A DNA stretch of 64,000 nucleotides, from contig JANNDY010000118.1 in the NCBI GenBank assembly GCA_031378345.1, positions 11,222 to 75,221 on the forward strand. Reading direction: 5' to 3'. The translations under genes were made by a program, and so were the position numbers. The notes under the pieces were generated by a model. The model had not been told where the DNA came from. It saw only the letters and a program-made list of their open reading frames with translations, and searched no databases. The DNA comes from Emticicia sp031378345. GTDB lineage: Bacteria > Bacteroidota > Bacteroidia > Cytophagales > Spirosomataceae. Within the stretch, counting starts at the first letter, position 1. Every line of letters starts with the position of its first letter. Positions 50,234 to 59,106 of this stretch are shown here, piece after piece.

Positions 50234-51103
50234 ATGACCATCATTGACCTTGTGGGCAACACGCCGCTTGTTGAGTTACAAAAACTTAATCCGAACCCAA
50301 ACGTAAAAATTTACGGCAAACTCGAAGGGAATAATCCTGCGGGAAGTGTAAAAGACCGCCCAGCCTTAAATATGATTCGGAGTGCAGTGGAGCGTGGCGA
50401 TATTAAACACGGCATGAAACTCATCGAAGCAACGAGCGGAAATACGGGCATTGCTTTGGCGATGATTGCCCGATTATTCGATTTAGAAATTGAACTCGTA
50501 ATGCCTTCAAACTCTACTCGTGAGCGAACACTCACGATGGAAGCCTTCGGAGCAAAGGTAATTTTACTCGAAAACATCGAAAAGTGTAGAGATTATGCCG
50601 AAGAACAAGCAAAAACCAATGAGTATTTTATGCTCGACCAATTTGCTAATCCTGATAATTATTTGGCTCATTATAAAACAACTGGACCAGAAATTTGGCG
50701 AGATACCGACCAAAAAGTTACGCATTTTGTGAGTTCAATGGGAACAACGGGTACAATCATGGGAACTTCGATGTACTTGAAAGAGGTAAATTCCGACATT
50801 CAGATTGTTGGCTGCCAACCAACCGAAGGTTCGTCTATTCCTGGCATTAGACGCTGGCCAACAGCATATTTACCAAAGATTTTTGATGCAAGTCGTGTTG
50901 ATAGAGTGATGGATATTGACCAAAATGAAGCCACTGAAATGGCTCAAAAATTGGCAAAAACCGAAGGAATATTTGCAGGAATGAGTTCGGGCGGAGCAGC
51001 CTCAGCAGCCATCAGATTGGCACAAGAATTAGACTCAGGCGTAATTGTTTTTATCTGCTGCGACCGTGGCGATAGATATTTATCAAGTAATTTGTTTGGG
51101 TGA
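50234..51103 (+). CDS. cysM: Cysteine synthase B
   Basis: 289 aa. PLP lysine in NPAGSVKDRPA, phosphate loop SGNTGIAL, and GTTGTIMG loop are intact. The GIRRWP stretch and overall length point to CysM, which can use O-acetylserine with sulfide or thiosulfate. Follows cysE on the same strand. Confidence 0.9.
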   Translation: MTIIDLVGNTPLVELQKLNPNPNVKIYGKLEGNNPAGSVKDRPALNMIRSAVERGDIKHGMKLIEATSGNTGIALAMIARLFDLEIELVMPSNSTRERTLTMEAFGAKVILLENIEKCRDYAEEQAKTNEYFMLDQFANPDNYLAHYKTTGPEIWRDTDQKVTHFVSSMGTTGTIMGTSMYLKEVNSDIQIVGCQPTEGSSIPGIRRWPTAYLPKIFDASRVDRVMDIDQNEATEMAQKLAKTEGIFAGMSSGGAASAAIRLAQELDSGVIVFICCDRGDRYLSSNLFG

Positions 51104-51138
51104 ATATTAATTTTGAAAATCACCATACTAATATTTGA

Positions 51139-51171
51139 AAGCCATTAGAAATTATATCTAATGGCTTTTTT
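51139..51171 (+). terminator. Terminator after cysM
   Basis: AAGCCATTAGA and TCTAATGGCTT pair around a short loop and are followed by T. Confidence 0.8.
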
Positions 51172-51288
51172 GTTTAAAAACACAACACATTTCAACCATT
51201 CAGCCTTTATTTTTACCGTTCTTCACTAAATTTCAATAAAATTCTCTGCAAAGCGTCTTCAAATCAAACAGCGAATGTTTCACAATTA

Positions 51289-51843
51289 ATGAATACTACC
51301 GAACAAAATAAACATATTCAAGAAACCGTCAGCGGCGAAAAACAGCGACTCTTAGGATTTATCCGACAGCGAGTGCCGTCTTTGTCAGATGCCGAAGATG
51401 TGCTGCAAGAAGTGTTTTATGAGTTGGTAGAAATGTACAGATTGACCAAACCAATTGACCAAACGGTAGCTTGGATGTTTACGGTTGCTCGCAATAAAAT
51501 CAATGATTTGTACCGCCGAAAGAAAGTGGACGCACTGGAAGAAATAAAGGCGAATGTGAGCGACGAAAATGAAAACTTATCTTTGTTTGATATTTTACCC
51601 GATGGCTCAAATCAAGACCCAATGATGCAAGAAACTATCTTGGAGGCACTTTCGGAGGCACTCGAAGAACTTCCTGCTCACCAAAGACTGGTTTTTGAAT
51701 TGCACGAATTGGAAGATAAATCGTTCAAAGAAATTGCAGAAATCACAGGCGTAAAAGTCAATGTTTTGATTTCGGAAAAACGCCAAGCGATTTTGTTTTT
51801 GCGAGAAAAATTAAGGTATCTGTACGAAGATTTATTTGAGTAA
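51289..51843 (+). CDS. ECF-type RNA polymerase sigma factor
   Basis: 184 aa. Region 2 (LLGFIRQRVPSLSDAEDVLQ, WMFTVARNKINDLYRRK) and region 4 (LEELPAHQRLVFELHELEDK, then a helix-turn-helix around FKEIAEITG) are intact; no regions 1 and 3. No anti-sigma gene follows. Two paralogous small membrane proteins come next and are probable co-transcribed partners. Confidence 0.85.
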   Translation: MNTTEQNKHIQETVSGEKQRLLGFIRQRVPSLSDAEDVLQEVFYELVEMYRLTKPIDQTVAWMFTVARNKINDLYRRKKVDALEEIKANVSDENENLSLFDILPDGSNQDPMMQETILEALSEALEELPAHQRLVFELHELEDKSFKEIAEITGVKVNVLISEKRQAILFLREKLRYLYEDLFE

Positions 51844-51866
51844 AACGAACATTTAAAAAATAAAAA

Positions 51867-52154
51867 ATGACAGCATTATGGATTTTGGGCGGAATCGCTA
51901 TCGCAGTTGTAGCAGTCTCCGTGATGAGTTTGGCAGTGATGTATTTATGGAATTGGTTAGCACCAATCGTTTTCAAATTGCCAACAATTAAGTTTAAGCA
52001 CGCTTTGGGTTTATTAGTTTTAAGTAAACTACTCTTCGGAGGTTTTGGAGGATGGCATGGAGGACACTACGGTTTTCATCATGGCATGAAAGGATTTCAA
52101 CATCACAAAGAATGGAAAATGAATGTAGAGAAAAAAGATTCACTCAATCATTAA
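51867..52154 (+). CDS. Small membrane protein linked to sigma factor
   Basis: 95 aa. Two hydrophobic stretches with VMSLAVMYLWNWL and HALGLLVLSKLLFGG, then a His/Gly/Lys-rich tail. A paralogue of the next gene. Its role is unknown; a sensor or anti-sigma-like role is possible because of its place. Confidence 0.65.
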   Translation: MTALWILGGIAIAVVAVSVMSLAVMYLWNWLAPIVFKLPTIKFKHALGLLVLSKLLFGGFGGWHGGHYGFHHGMKGFQHHKEWKMNVEKKDSLNH

Positions 52155-52160
52155 TTCACC

Positions 52161-52175
52161 GAGCGACGGTCGCTC
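52161..52175. repeat. Perfect GAGCGACGGTCGCTC palindrome
   Basis: GAGCGAC-G-GTCGCTC is a perfect odd palindrome directly after the first small membrane gene. Degenerate copies occur in the prophage and elsewhere in the window. Confidence 0.6.
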
Positions 52176-52213
52176 AATCAAAAAAAGATTAACTAATTGA
52201 TTATAAGTGAGTT

Positions 52214-52603
52214 ATGGAGAAAAATCACTCAATCGCTAAATCACAAATTAACAAACAAATGAGGAAATTTTGGTTTTTAAAAGGATTTGTCATGGTGGCA
52301 GCCTTTATTTTTATCGGCGGATTTGCCGTAATGAGTCTTTGGAATTGGTTGATTCCAAGCATTTTCGGACTCGCCACTATTACGTGGGTACAAGCACTTG
52401 GCTTGTTAGTTTTGTCTAAAATTCTGTTCGGAGGTTTTCATGGTCGTGGACATGGCGGCGGTTTTGGTGGCGGAGGCGGACATCATTTCTGGAAACAAAG
52501 AATGGCAGAACGCATGGAAAAAATGTCGCCCGAAGACAAAGAACATTTCAGAACAAAAATGAGAAATCGTTGGGGTAAGTGGACGGAGAAAGTTGAAGAG
52601 TAA
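52214..52603 (+). CDS. Small membrane protein with metal-sensor-like tail
   Basis: 129 aa. Membrane segments with AVMSLWNWLIPSIFG and LGLLVLSKILFGG closely match the upstream paralogue. A Gly/His-rich region and a helical tail (MAERMEKMSPEDKEHFRTKM) resemble the Spy/CpxP-like metal-resistor motif. Envelope or metal stress sensing is suggested but unproven. Confidence 0.65.
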   Translation: MEKNHSIAKSQINKQMRKFWFLKGFVMVAAFIFIGGFAVMSLWNWLIPSIFGLATITWVQALGLLVLSKILFGGFHGRGHGGGFGGGGGHHFWKQRMAERMEKMSPEDKEHFRTKMRNRWGKWTEKVEE

Positions 52604-52659
52604 TTTTTAGTATTATTTTTGCCCTACAACATCCCCCCATCGACGGCTTTGCCAGTCAG

Positions 52660-52685
52660 ATTCCCCCTTCAAAGGGGGAATTTTT
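52660..52685. terminator. Bidirectional terminator
   Basis: ATTCCCCC and GGGGGAAT pair, with T or A runs on either side. It separates the convergent small membrane gene and the Fic gene. Confidence 0.75.
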
Positions 52686-52687
52686 CA

Positions 52688-54052
52688 TTAAATTGATTCA
52701 CTAATCTTTTCTTGTATTTCTTGCATGGTATTTTTTATAATTTCATTTACAAAATTTTCCATTTCATTAGGTTTCCAAGTTTCGTGGTAGAGTTTGGTGA
52801 TTGGTTCACTTGCAAAATTATTAAATTCCAATGTTTTCTCTGAAAAAGATACTTCAATTTTAGAGCATATTGCAAAAACCGTTTGAAGATTTTTAAAATT
52901 ACTTTGGGTATAAATAAATTGGATTTTAATTGCTTTTTGATCCATATAAGAATTATTTGATAAAACTCTTAAATTTATTATCCCAGTGGTACATTCAATT
53001 CCATGAATAATTTGAAAAAAAACACATTTATACTCATTTACAAAAAATAAATCACTAAGTTTTTCTATTTTTATTAAAAAAACATTTAGCAGTGGTTGAA
53101 TCAAATTTTCAACAACCTTTCTTACACTTTCATCAGATTTCAATACTTTCACATTCAAATCCCCCTTCAATCCTTGCTTAAACAAAGCAATTTCCTTGTC
53201 AATATCATCTTTTTCTTCAATTTCTTCACCTTTTGCACCTTTCAGATAAATATCTAATGAGTGTTTCAAAATCCCTGCCATATACTGAATCAAAGGAATA
53301 TTCACGTTTTCATCTGCTTGCGAGAGAACGCTATAATAATTATTGCGATCGTCTTTTTTTACAACAACGACAGGGAAGTTTTTTTGTAATAAAATCAAAT
53401 TCATCAGAATTCGAGCCATGCGACCATTTCCATCATCAAAAGGATGAATTGCTACAAATTCGTGGTGAAAAACTGCCGCTAAAACCAAAGGATGAATTGC
53501 TGAATTTTCTTTTGCTTCATTGTACCAATTCATCAATTCCGCCATTTTAATTGGCGTATCTTCGGGCGAAGCATAGTAGTGCATTTCTCCCGTGCGAGTT
53601 TTGACACTATTGGGCATTTTTTTATATTCTCCCAGTAAAATTTGCTTTTTTGTAGGCAAACCTTCAGTATTTACGGCATTAGTTTCGTAAGGCTCAACTA
53701 AAATCATTTTGTGCAAAGTCCGAATATCAACTTCCGAAAAACCTCTTGCCTCCTTAACAATACTTAATAACAAATGAATTGCCTCATTATGCCCTTTTAT
53801 GTCCAAATGGTCTTTTAATGTTTTGCCTTTCGCCGTAATTCCGTGCATCAAAAACGCCACCGTTTCGCCATAATCAAGTTGATTTCCCTCAATTGCATTA
53901 GAATGATAATTCCAATCAAGGCGAAGTTTTTGCATGATTCGTTCTTCCTTTGCTTTCAGCAATGGTCTGTGAGCATCAATTTCTGCTTTGATTTGGTCGA
54001 GTTCTGTTACAAAATCTAATTCACTAAGTGCAATTAAGGAAGATATTTTCAT
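52688..54052 (-). CDS. Fic-family AMP-transferase
   Basis: 454 aa. Fic motif HPFDDGNGRMARILM at 203-217 is complete. An N-terminal inhibitory helix carries S51-NAIE55G56, the class II inhibitory motif. A C-terminal region (residues 290-454) is beyond the core. The enzyme adds AMP to a target protein and is normally self-inhibited. No antitoxin is needed and no target is visible nearby. Confidence 0.85.
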   Translation of the reverse strand: MKISSLIALSELDFVTELDQIKAEIDAHRPLLKAKEERIMQKLRLDWNYHSNAIEGNQLDYGETVAFLMHGITAKGKTLKDHLDIKGHNEAIHLLLSIVKEARGFSEVDIRTLHKMILVEPYETNAVNTEGLPTKKQILLGEYKKMPNSVKTRTGEMHYYASPEDTPIKMAELMNWYNEAKENSAIHPLVLAAVFHHEFVAIHPFDDGNGRMARILMNLILLQKNFPVVVVKKDDRNNYYSVLSQADENVNIPLIQYMAGILKHSLDIYLKGAKGEEIEEKDDIDKEIALFKQGLKGDLNVKVLKSDESVRKVVENLIQPLLNVFLIKIEKLSDLFFVNEYKCVFFQIIHGIECTTGIINLRVLSNNSYMDQKAIKIQFIYTQSNFKNLQTVFAICSKIEVSFSEKTLEFNNFASEPITKLYHETWKPNEMENFVNEIIKNTMQEIQEKISESI

Positions 54053-54112
54053 TGAAAAGAGATTGTTTTAGACAAAAGTAATGATAAAACCATTAGTTTT
54101 AAAATTAACAGT

Positions 54113-54316
54113 AAGCCCGAATGGGCTTTAACTCGAATAGCCCTGAGTGCAACTCAGGGAAAAATATAGTGCAGATAACCACAACCCCGAAGTGGGTTGA
54201 ACAGTGTATGTTTAACCCACTTCGAGGTTACTGGAATCCTTAACAATTTTATTCCCCGAAACGGTTCGCCGTTGCGATTCATTCGGGGCTATTCGAGTTA
54301 AAGCCCATTCGGGCTT
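54113..54316. repeat. Nested inverted-repeat element (204 bp)
   Basis: A perfect 31-bp inverted repeat (54113-54143 and 54286-54316) encloses three further hairpins: CCCTGAG/CTCAGGG, GAAGTGGGTT/AACCCACTTC and CCCCGAA/TTCGGGG. It ends 12 bases before the AddA stop codon. The form suggests a non-autonomous mobile element or REP cluster. Confidence 0.75.
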
Positions 54317-54328
54317 CACACTAAAAAA

Positions 54329-57300
54329 CTACGCTACCCGCACCACTTCATTCATTTCCAAATAAACGAGTATCATTTCTACATTTTCGTAGCCCATTTG
54401 GTTGTATAATTTACCGTAATTTTTTACTTGTTCAGCATATTTATGGTGCAGTTTTGGGTCGTTGCTTTTACCCGTTTTATAATCAATAATATGCACGATT
54501 CCATCTTTTATTACCACTCGGTCGGGGCGTTGAATTTCGCCATTGGGTAGCAAAATTTCTCTTTCATTATTAATTTCTAAACCTTCTTCAAAAAGTGGCT
54601 GTAATTCGGGCAAATTGATTACTTTTTCTATCGCTTCTCTAATGTCTTCGCCTTCTTTTTGACTGATAATTCCTTCAAATTCTAAGGATTGAATTGCTTT
54701 TGGTACATCGTTTTTTGTTTTGATTTTTGCAAAAGCCTCGTGTACTTTATTGCCTCGGTCTTTGCTTTTGTCGAGCGTTTCGGGGTCAAATATTTTATCA
54801 GAAGTTCGGCGTAAACGTAAGCGGTCGCTGCGGTCTTCACTGATGATTTTTGGTAAAAGAATCACTTCTTGCATTTCAACTTTTGGCGTAAATTTCTTAA
54901 TAAAACTTCCTCTACTGATTTCATAAATATTCTCTTCTGGATTAAATATACCTTCCGATTCCAAGAAATCTCGCATCAACTCCCCTACTCCTTGTAGTTT
55001 CTTGTGATAACTTTTACCTGAAAGTACAAACAATTTATCGGCAGCACGAGTGAAAGCTACATACAACATATTGAGGTTTTCGAGGAACGTTGCTTGCATT
55101 TCTGAATCATACTGTTCCGATAATTCGGTCATGCCTAATTTGTCATTCAACTTGATTGGTGATGCCAACAAACGCACATCACCATCTTCTTTTTCATGCG
55201 TAAACTCTTGATAATCAAGCGATTCTAAATCTCCCCAAACTTCTGAATAATTATTTGGCTTATACGACCATTGGCAATATGGAATAATTACGACAGGATA
55301 TTCTAAGCCTTTTGAGCGGTGAATTGTGGTAATCGTAACGGCATCTTGCTCCGATGGTGATTTGACCGAAAGTACAGAAGAATCTTTTTTCTCGTCCCAA
55401 AACTTCAAGAAATCTTGTAAATGATTGCTTTCTTTCAAGCTATAATTCAATACAACGTCCAAAAATCTGAAAAGATATGATTTTCGGTCGGTACGCTCAA
55501 AAAGCCCGAAGGTATGAATGATTTTTTCGGTCAATTCGTAAATGCCTGCTTTGTTTAAATTTATCGGATTTAATTCAAAACCATGATTAGAAAAAAGCAA
55601 ATAAAACTCCGAAATATGTGGAGCATCGACGGCTGCTGAAATCAAGTCGTTTGCTTGATTATCAGGAATTTGCCCCAAAATAGTTTGATAAAATAAATAC
55701 GAAACCTCCGATTTTGCCAAACGATTATCGGGTTGATTAACAACTCGCATGAAGGCCACCAACAAACGCACAATTGCAGAGTTTTTGAGCAAAAGCGAAT
55801 CACGAGAAATGATTTTATAATTGGCATCGGTCAGGAAATTTGCCATTGCCGACGAGTCTTTATTTTTGCGACAAAGTATAGCAATATCTCCTTGTGCGTA
55901 GCCTTCTTGCAAAGCCTGTTCGATGAGTTCAACGGTACGAGAAAGCATCAAATCTTCACCTTTCACGTACTCCAAAAACTCAACTTGAATTTGTCCTCCA
56001 ACGAGTGCTTTTGGTGGAATTTCCTGCAAATAATCAGAGTAAACATCGGGCAAAAAACTATAAATTGGTGTGTATTTTTCGAGAATTGAAGCAAAAAAAC
56101 GATTATTAAAATCAATGACTTCTTTGGCACTTCGGTAGTTAGTCGTAAGCGATTTTGGAGTAATATATTGAGCAACTGACATGAACTGCTCGACCTGAAA
56201 ATCTTGCACTAAAACGCTGTTCATCAATGGTTTAATATCACCTTTGAACAAATAAACGATGAGTTCCATCTTGCCGCCACGCCAACGATAAATGGCTTGT
56301 TTGGCATCGCCCACAATGAGATTAAAATGGTTATACGCCAGCGAGTTTTCGATAAGTGGCAACAAATTATAAAACTGCATATCCGACGTATCCTGAAACT
56401 CATCAATCAGCAAATGATTGTAGCGTTCGCCGATGCGTTCGTAGATAAACGGCACTGGTTCAGACAAAATAATTTGCAGGATTTTTCGGTTAAATTCGGC
56501 AATGAAAACTTGGTTTTTCTCGTCTAAAACTTCGTCAAATTCTTTCTTGATTTTCTTCAATAAAGACAATTTTCGGAGGTTGGGTTTTAGTAAATTTAAG
56601 AGCGTATATTTCTTCAAATTTTGCTCCTTAAACTCCTGCATTTCAAAGAAAACCTGACTTAAATCTTCTTTGATTGAATCAATGGCATTTTGTGTTGGAA
56701 TCGGTGTTTTGGCGGTGTACCATTTATCATCATTGATGGCTGCAAAATGATAAGAATTTGGCGATTTTTCTTTCTTTTTATAGTATTCGTCTTCAAAATC
56801 TTCTCGCATATTATAAAAATACCCACCAATTCCTTTGGCTTTTTGGGTGAAATCTTCAATGCTAAGTCCTTGATTTTCAATGTATTGGATTCCTTTTTCA
56901 GCTAAACTTTCTATTTCGTTTTCAAACCATTTCAGATAAGTATAAATATTATTAGAAATCGCCCAAAAATCTTTGGGTTCGAGGTTGTCGAGCTTGATTA
57001 GCGAGGCATAAAATTGGTCGTTGATGAGGTGATTCCCAAACTTTGCGAGTTCGTCCGTTACAAAATTCCAACTTTGACCGTCGTTTACTTTTTCGCCAAT
57101 AAAATTTTCTAAAATTCGGGTAATATCACGGTGTTCTTCATCACCTGCTTTTTCAATCAAACGCTCTACGGCTTCGGTCATTACTCGGTTAGAATCAAGT
57201 ACAATTTCGTAGTTGAACGGCAAGCCCAAATCTTCGGTAAAAGCACTTACCAATTGATTGACAAAACTATCAATTGTCTTGACTGCAAAGTCAGAATATT

Positions 57301-57619
57301 CCTGAATGATATGCTTGAAAACCTCTGCCGCTCGAAACTGAATCATGTCTTCGGGAAGTTTTGTTTCTTCAACAATCATCTGAAACATTGTCCAAAATTT
57401 TGATTTTTCGTTGAAACTCTGCAAATCTGCCATTTCTTTCAAGGCTGAAAGAATTCGGTCTTTCATTTCGGCAGCGGCATCGTTGGTGAAGGTAATCGCC
57501 AAAATACGCTTGTAATAATACGATTTATCACTTCCAAGAGCCAATTTTAGGTATTCTTTGGTGAGTGTAAAAGTTTTTCCCGACCCAGCCGACGAACTAT
57601 ATATATTGAATTTTGACAT
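54329..57619 (-). CDS. addA: AddA-type UvrD helicase-nuclease
   Basis: 1096 aa. Walker A SSAGSGKTFTLT at the N-terminus, UvrD-like motifs (TTNYRSAKEV, YPVVIIPYCQW), and a C-terminal nuclease with VHIIDYKTGKS. Acts in double-strand-break repair with a partner subunit (AddB), which is not in this window. The next gene begins a few bases behind it. Confidence 0.88.
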   Translation of the reverse strand: MSKFNIYSSSAGSGKTFTLTKEYLKLALGSDKSYYYKRILAITFTNDAAAEMKDRILSALKEMADLQSFNEKSKFWTMFQMIVEETKLPEDMIQFRAAEVFKHIIQEYSDFAVKTIDSFVNQLVSAFTEDLGLPFNYEIVLDSNRVMTEAVERLIEKAGDEEHRDITRILENFIGEKVNDGQSWNFVTDELAKFGNHLINDQFYASLIKLDNLEPKDFWAISNNIYTYLKWFENEIESLAEKGIQYIENQGLSIEDFTQKAKGIGGYFYNMREDFEDEYYKKKEKSPNSYHFAAINDDKWYTAKTPIPTQNAIDSIKEDLSQVFFEMQEFKEQNLKKYTLLNLLKPNLRKLSLLKKIKKEFDEVLDEKNQVFIAEFNRKILQIILSEPVPFIYERIGERYNHLLIDEFQDTSDMQFYNLLPLIENSLAYNHFNLIVGDAKQAIYRWRGGKMELIVYLFKGDIKPLMNSVLVQDFQVEQFMSVAQYITPKSLTTNYRSAKEVIDFNNRFFASILEKYTPIYSFLPDVYSDYLQEIPPKALVGGQIQVEFLEYVKGEDLMLSRTVELIEQALQEGYAQGDIAILCRKNKDSSAMANFLTDANYKIISRDSLLLKNSAIVRLLVAFMRVVNQPDNRLAKSEVSYLFYQTILGQIPDNQANDLISAAVDAPHISEFYLLFSNHGFELNPINLNKAGIYELTEKIIHTFGLFERTDRKSYLFRFLDVVLNYSLKESNHLQDFLKFWDEKKDSSVLSVKSPSEQDAVTITTIHRSKGLEYPVVIIPYCQWSYKPNNYSEVWGDLESLDYQEFTHEKEDGDVRLLASPIKLNDKLGMTELSEQYDSEMQATFLENLNMLYVAFTRAADKLFVLSGKSYHKKLQGVGELMRDFLESEGIFNPEENIYEISRGSFIKKFTPKVEMQEVILLPKIISEDRSDRLRLRRTSDKIFDPETLDKSKDRGNKVHEAFAKIKTKNDVPKAIQSLEFEGIISQKEGEDIREAIEKVINLPELQPLFEEGLEINNEREILLPNGEIQRPDRVVIKDGIVHIIDYKTGKSNDPKLHHKYAEQVKNYGKLYNQMGYENVEMILVYLEMNEVVRVA

Positions 57620-57621
57620 GA

Positions 57622-58338
57622 TTAATCTTCATCATTTAAAGCACTTGGATTATTATTTAAATTAATCATTCCAAAAATCATCGAACAAGCAGAAAGGACA
57701 ATCATGGCACGAAAAAAGGGGTAAATAAGATAGGATTCTAATAAAAATATATAATAACTGTGCATAATATGAGCAAAAATTGATAAACATACGCCCAAAA
57801 TAATCAAATACTTGTTGTTGTCATTAGAAGGTAAAAATAGCACTAACATTCCAGCATAAGATGCCAAAATAATAAATATAAAAATGATAAAAGCATACGC
57901 AAAAGATACATTTGGATATAAGACAATGATAAAGTAAACGAAAAGAATGATAAAAATAAATGGCAAAAAGAATTTGCTGTTATCGCTGGAATTAAACACT
58001 TTGATTGCTGCTCCCATTCGCTTAAAAACATCAATCCAAAGGGCAAAAATGGCAAAATGAATACAAATATTAACTCCTACGGCGATTTTTTCAATAAATA
58101 AATATAGCATTAGGGCTGGCAAAATAGGCAATAAAATACTTATTAGAAAGACTTTTTGCATTCTATCAAAATGCTCTTTTTGCATCTGAAAATACCATAT
58201 TCCCATCGTTATAAATGATAAAACTCTAAAACTGACAGTCCATGAAGCATGGTAAATCTTAACCTCTACCGATTGAGCGAAGATTTCACAGATTAAAAAT
58301 ATCAAAATGATAAAAATATATGTTGTGTTTTTTTTCAT
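57622..58338 (-). CDS. Multi-pass membrane protein
   Basis: 238 aa with about eight hydrophobic segments and short loops. It resembles YhhN/lysoplasmalogenase-like proteins in topology, but no motif confirms this. Paralogue of the next gene. Confidence 0.6.
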   Translation of the reverse strand: MKKNTTYIFIILIFLICEIFAQSVEVKIYHASWTVSFRVLSFITMGIWYFQMQKEHFDRMQKVFLISILLPILPALMLYLFIEKIAVGVNICIHFAIFALWIDVFKRMGAAIKVFNSSDNSKFFLPFIFIILFVYFIIVLYPNVSFAYAFIIFIFIILASYAGMLVLFLPSNDNNKYLIILGVCLSIFAHIMHSYYIFLLESYLIYPFFRAMIVLSACSMIFGMINLNNNPSALNDED

Positions 58339-58371
58339 TTCAATTTTATAAAAAACACAAAAGATAGTATT

Positions 58372-59085
58372 TTACTCATCTTCAGCAAAGCTAAAACTTC
58401 TCTTCTCTACATACCGAATCATTCCATAAATCATCATACACCTTGAAATTACGGTTACTGTTCTTAAAACTGGATATGCCCACGAAAGTTTCTGTAAAAA
58501 TGTATGATAACCATTGATGATATTGACAAAAACTAACAACATAATTCCGAAGGTTATCCAAAGCCTTTTTTCTTCATTAAAGGGTAAAAAAGCTGCTAAT
58601 ACTCCTGTATAAGAGAATAGTACAATATAAATCAATACAATAAAAACATAGACACCCGTTAATGCTTGATATAACGAAAAATAATAAAACAAAAGAGGGA
58701 ATATAAAAAAAGCAGGAGTCACTTTGGTTAAGGTTCTATTGGAGTCATTTAAGGTAATAATTGCTCCCAGACGCTTAAAAGCATATATCCAGAGCATCAA
58801 TATCCCTATATTTGTATAAATATTAATAATTATTGCCTGTCGCTCAGGAATCAAATATGATGAAAGTGAAACAATAATTGGCAATAACATGCTTATTAAA
58901 AATACCGTCTGAATGCGATTAAAGTTTTCTTTTTGATTATCATAATACCAAAATCCCATTATTATCCAAGATAAAATCCTAAAATTATTAGTCCAGAAAG
59001 AATCTTGGTGATTGTATTCATGAAAACAAATTTCACAAATAAGTACTATAAAAATTACAATTATAAAACTTATATTTCTCTTCAT
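58372..59085 (-). CDS. Multi-pass membrane protein, paralogue
   Basis: 237 aa with the same segment pattern as the preceding gene and matching blocks (FRILSWIIMGFWYY, FLISMLLPI). Tandem duplication; function unknown. Confidence 0.6.
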   Translation of the reverse strand: MKRNISFIIVIFIVLICEICFHEYNHQDSFWTNNFRILSWIIMGFWYYDNQKENFNRIQTVFLISMLLPIIVSLSSYLIPERQAIIINIYTNIGILMLWIYAFKRLGAIITLNDSNRTLTKVTPAFFIFPLLFYYFSLYQALTGVYVFIVLIYIVLFSYTGVLAAFLPFNEEKRLWITFGIMLLVFVNIINGYHTFLQKLSWAYPVLRTVTVISRCMMIYGMIRYVEKRSFSFAEDE

Positions 59086-59106
59086 ACGGTATTTTTATTA
59101 GCAATA

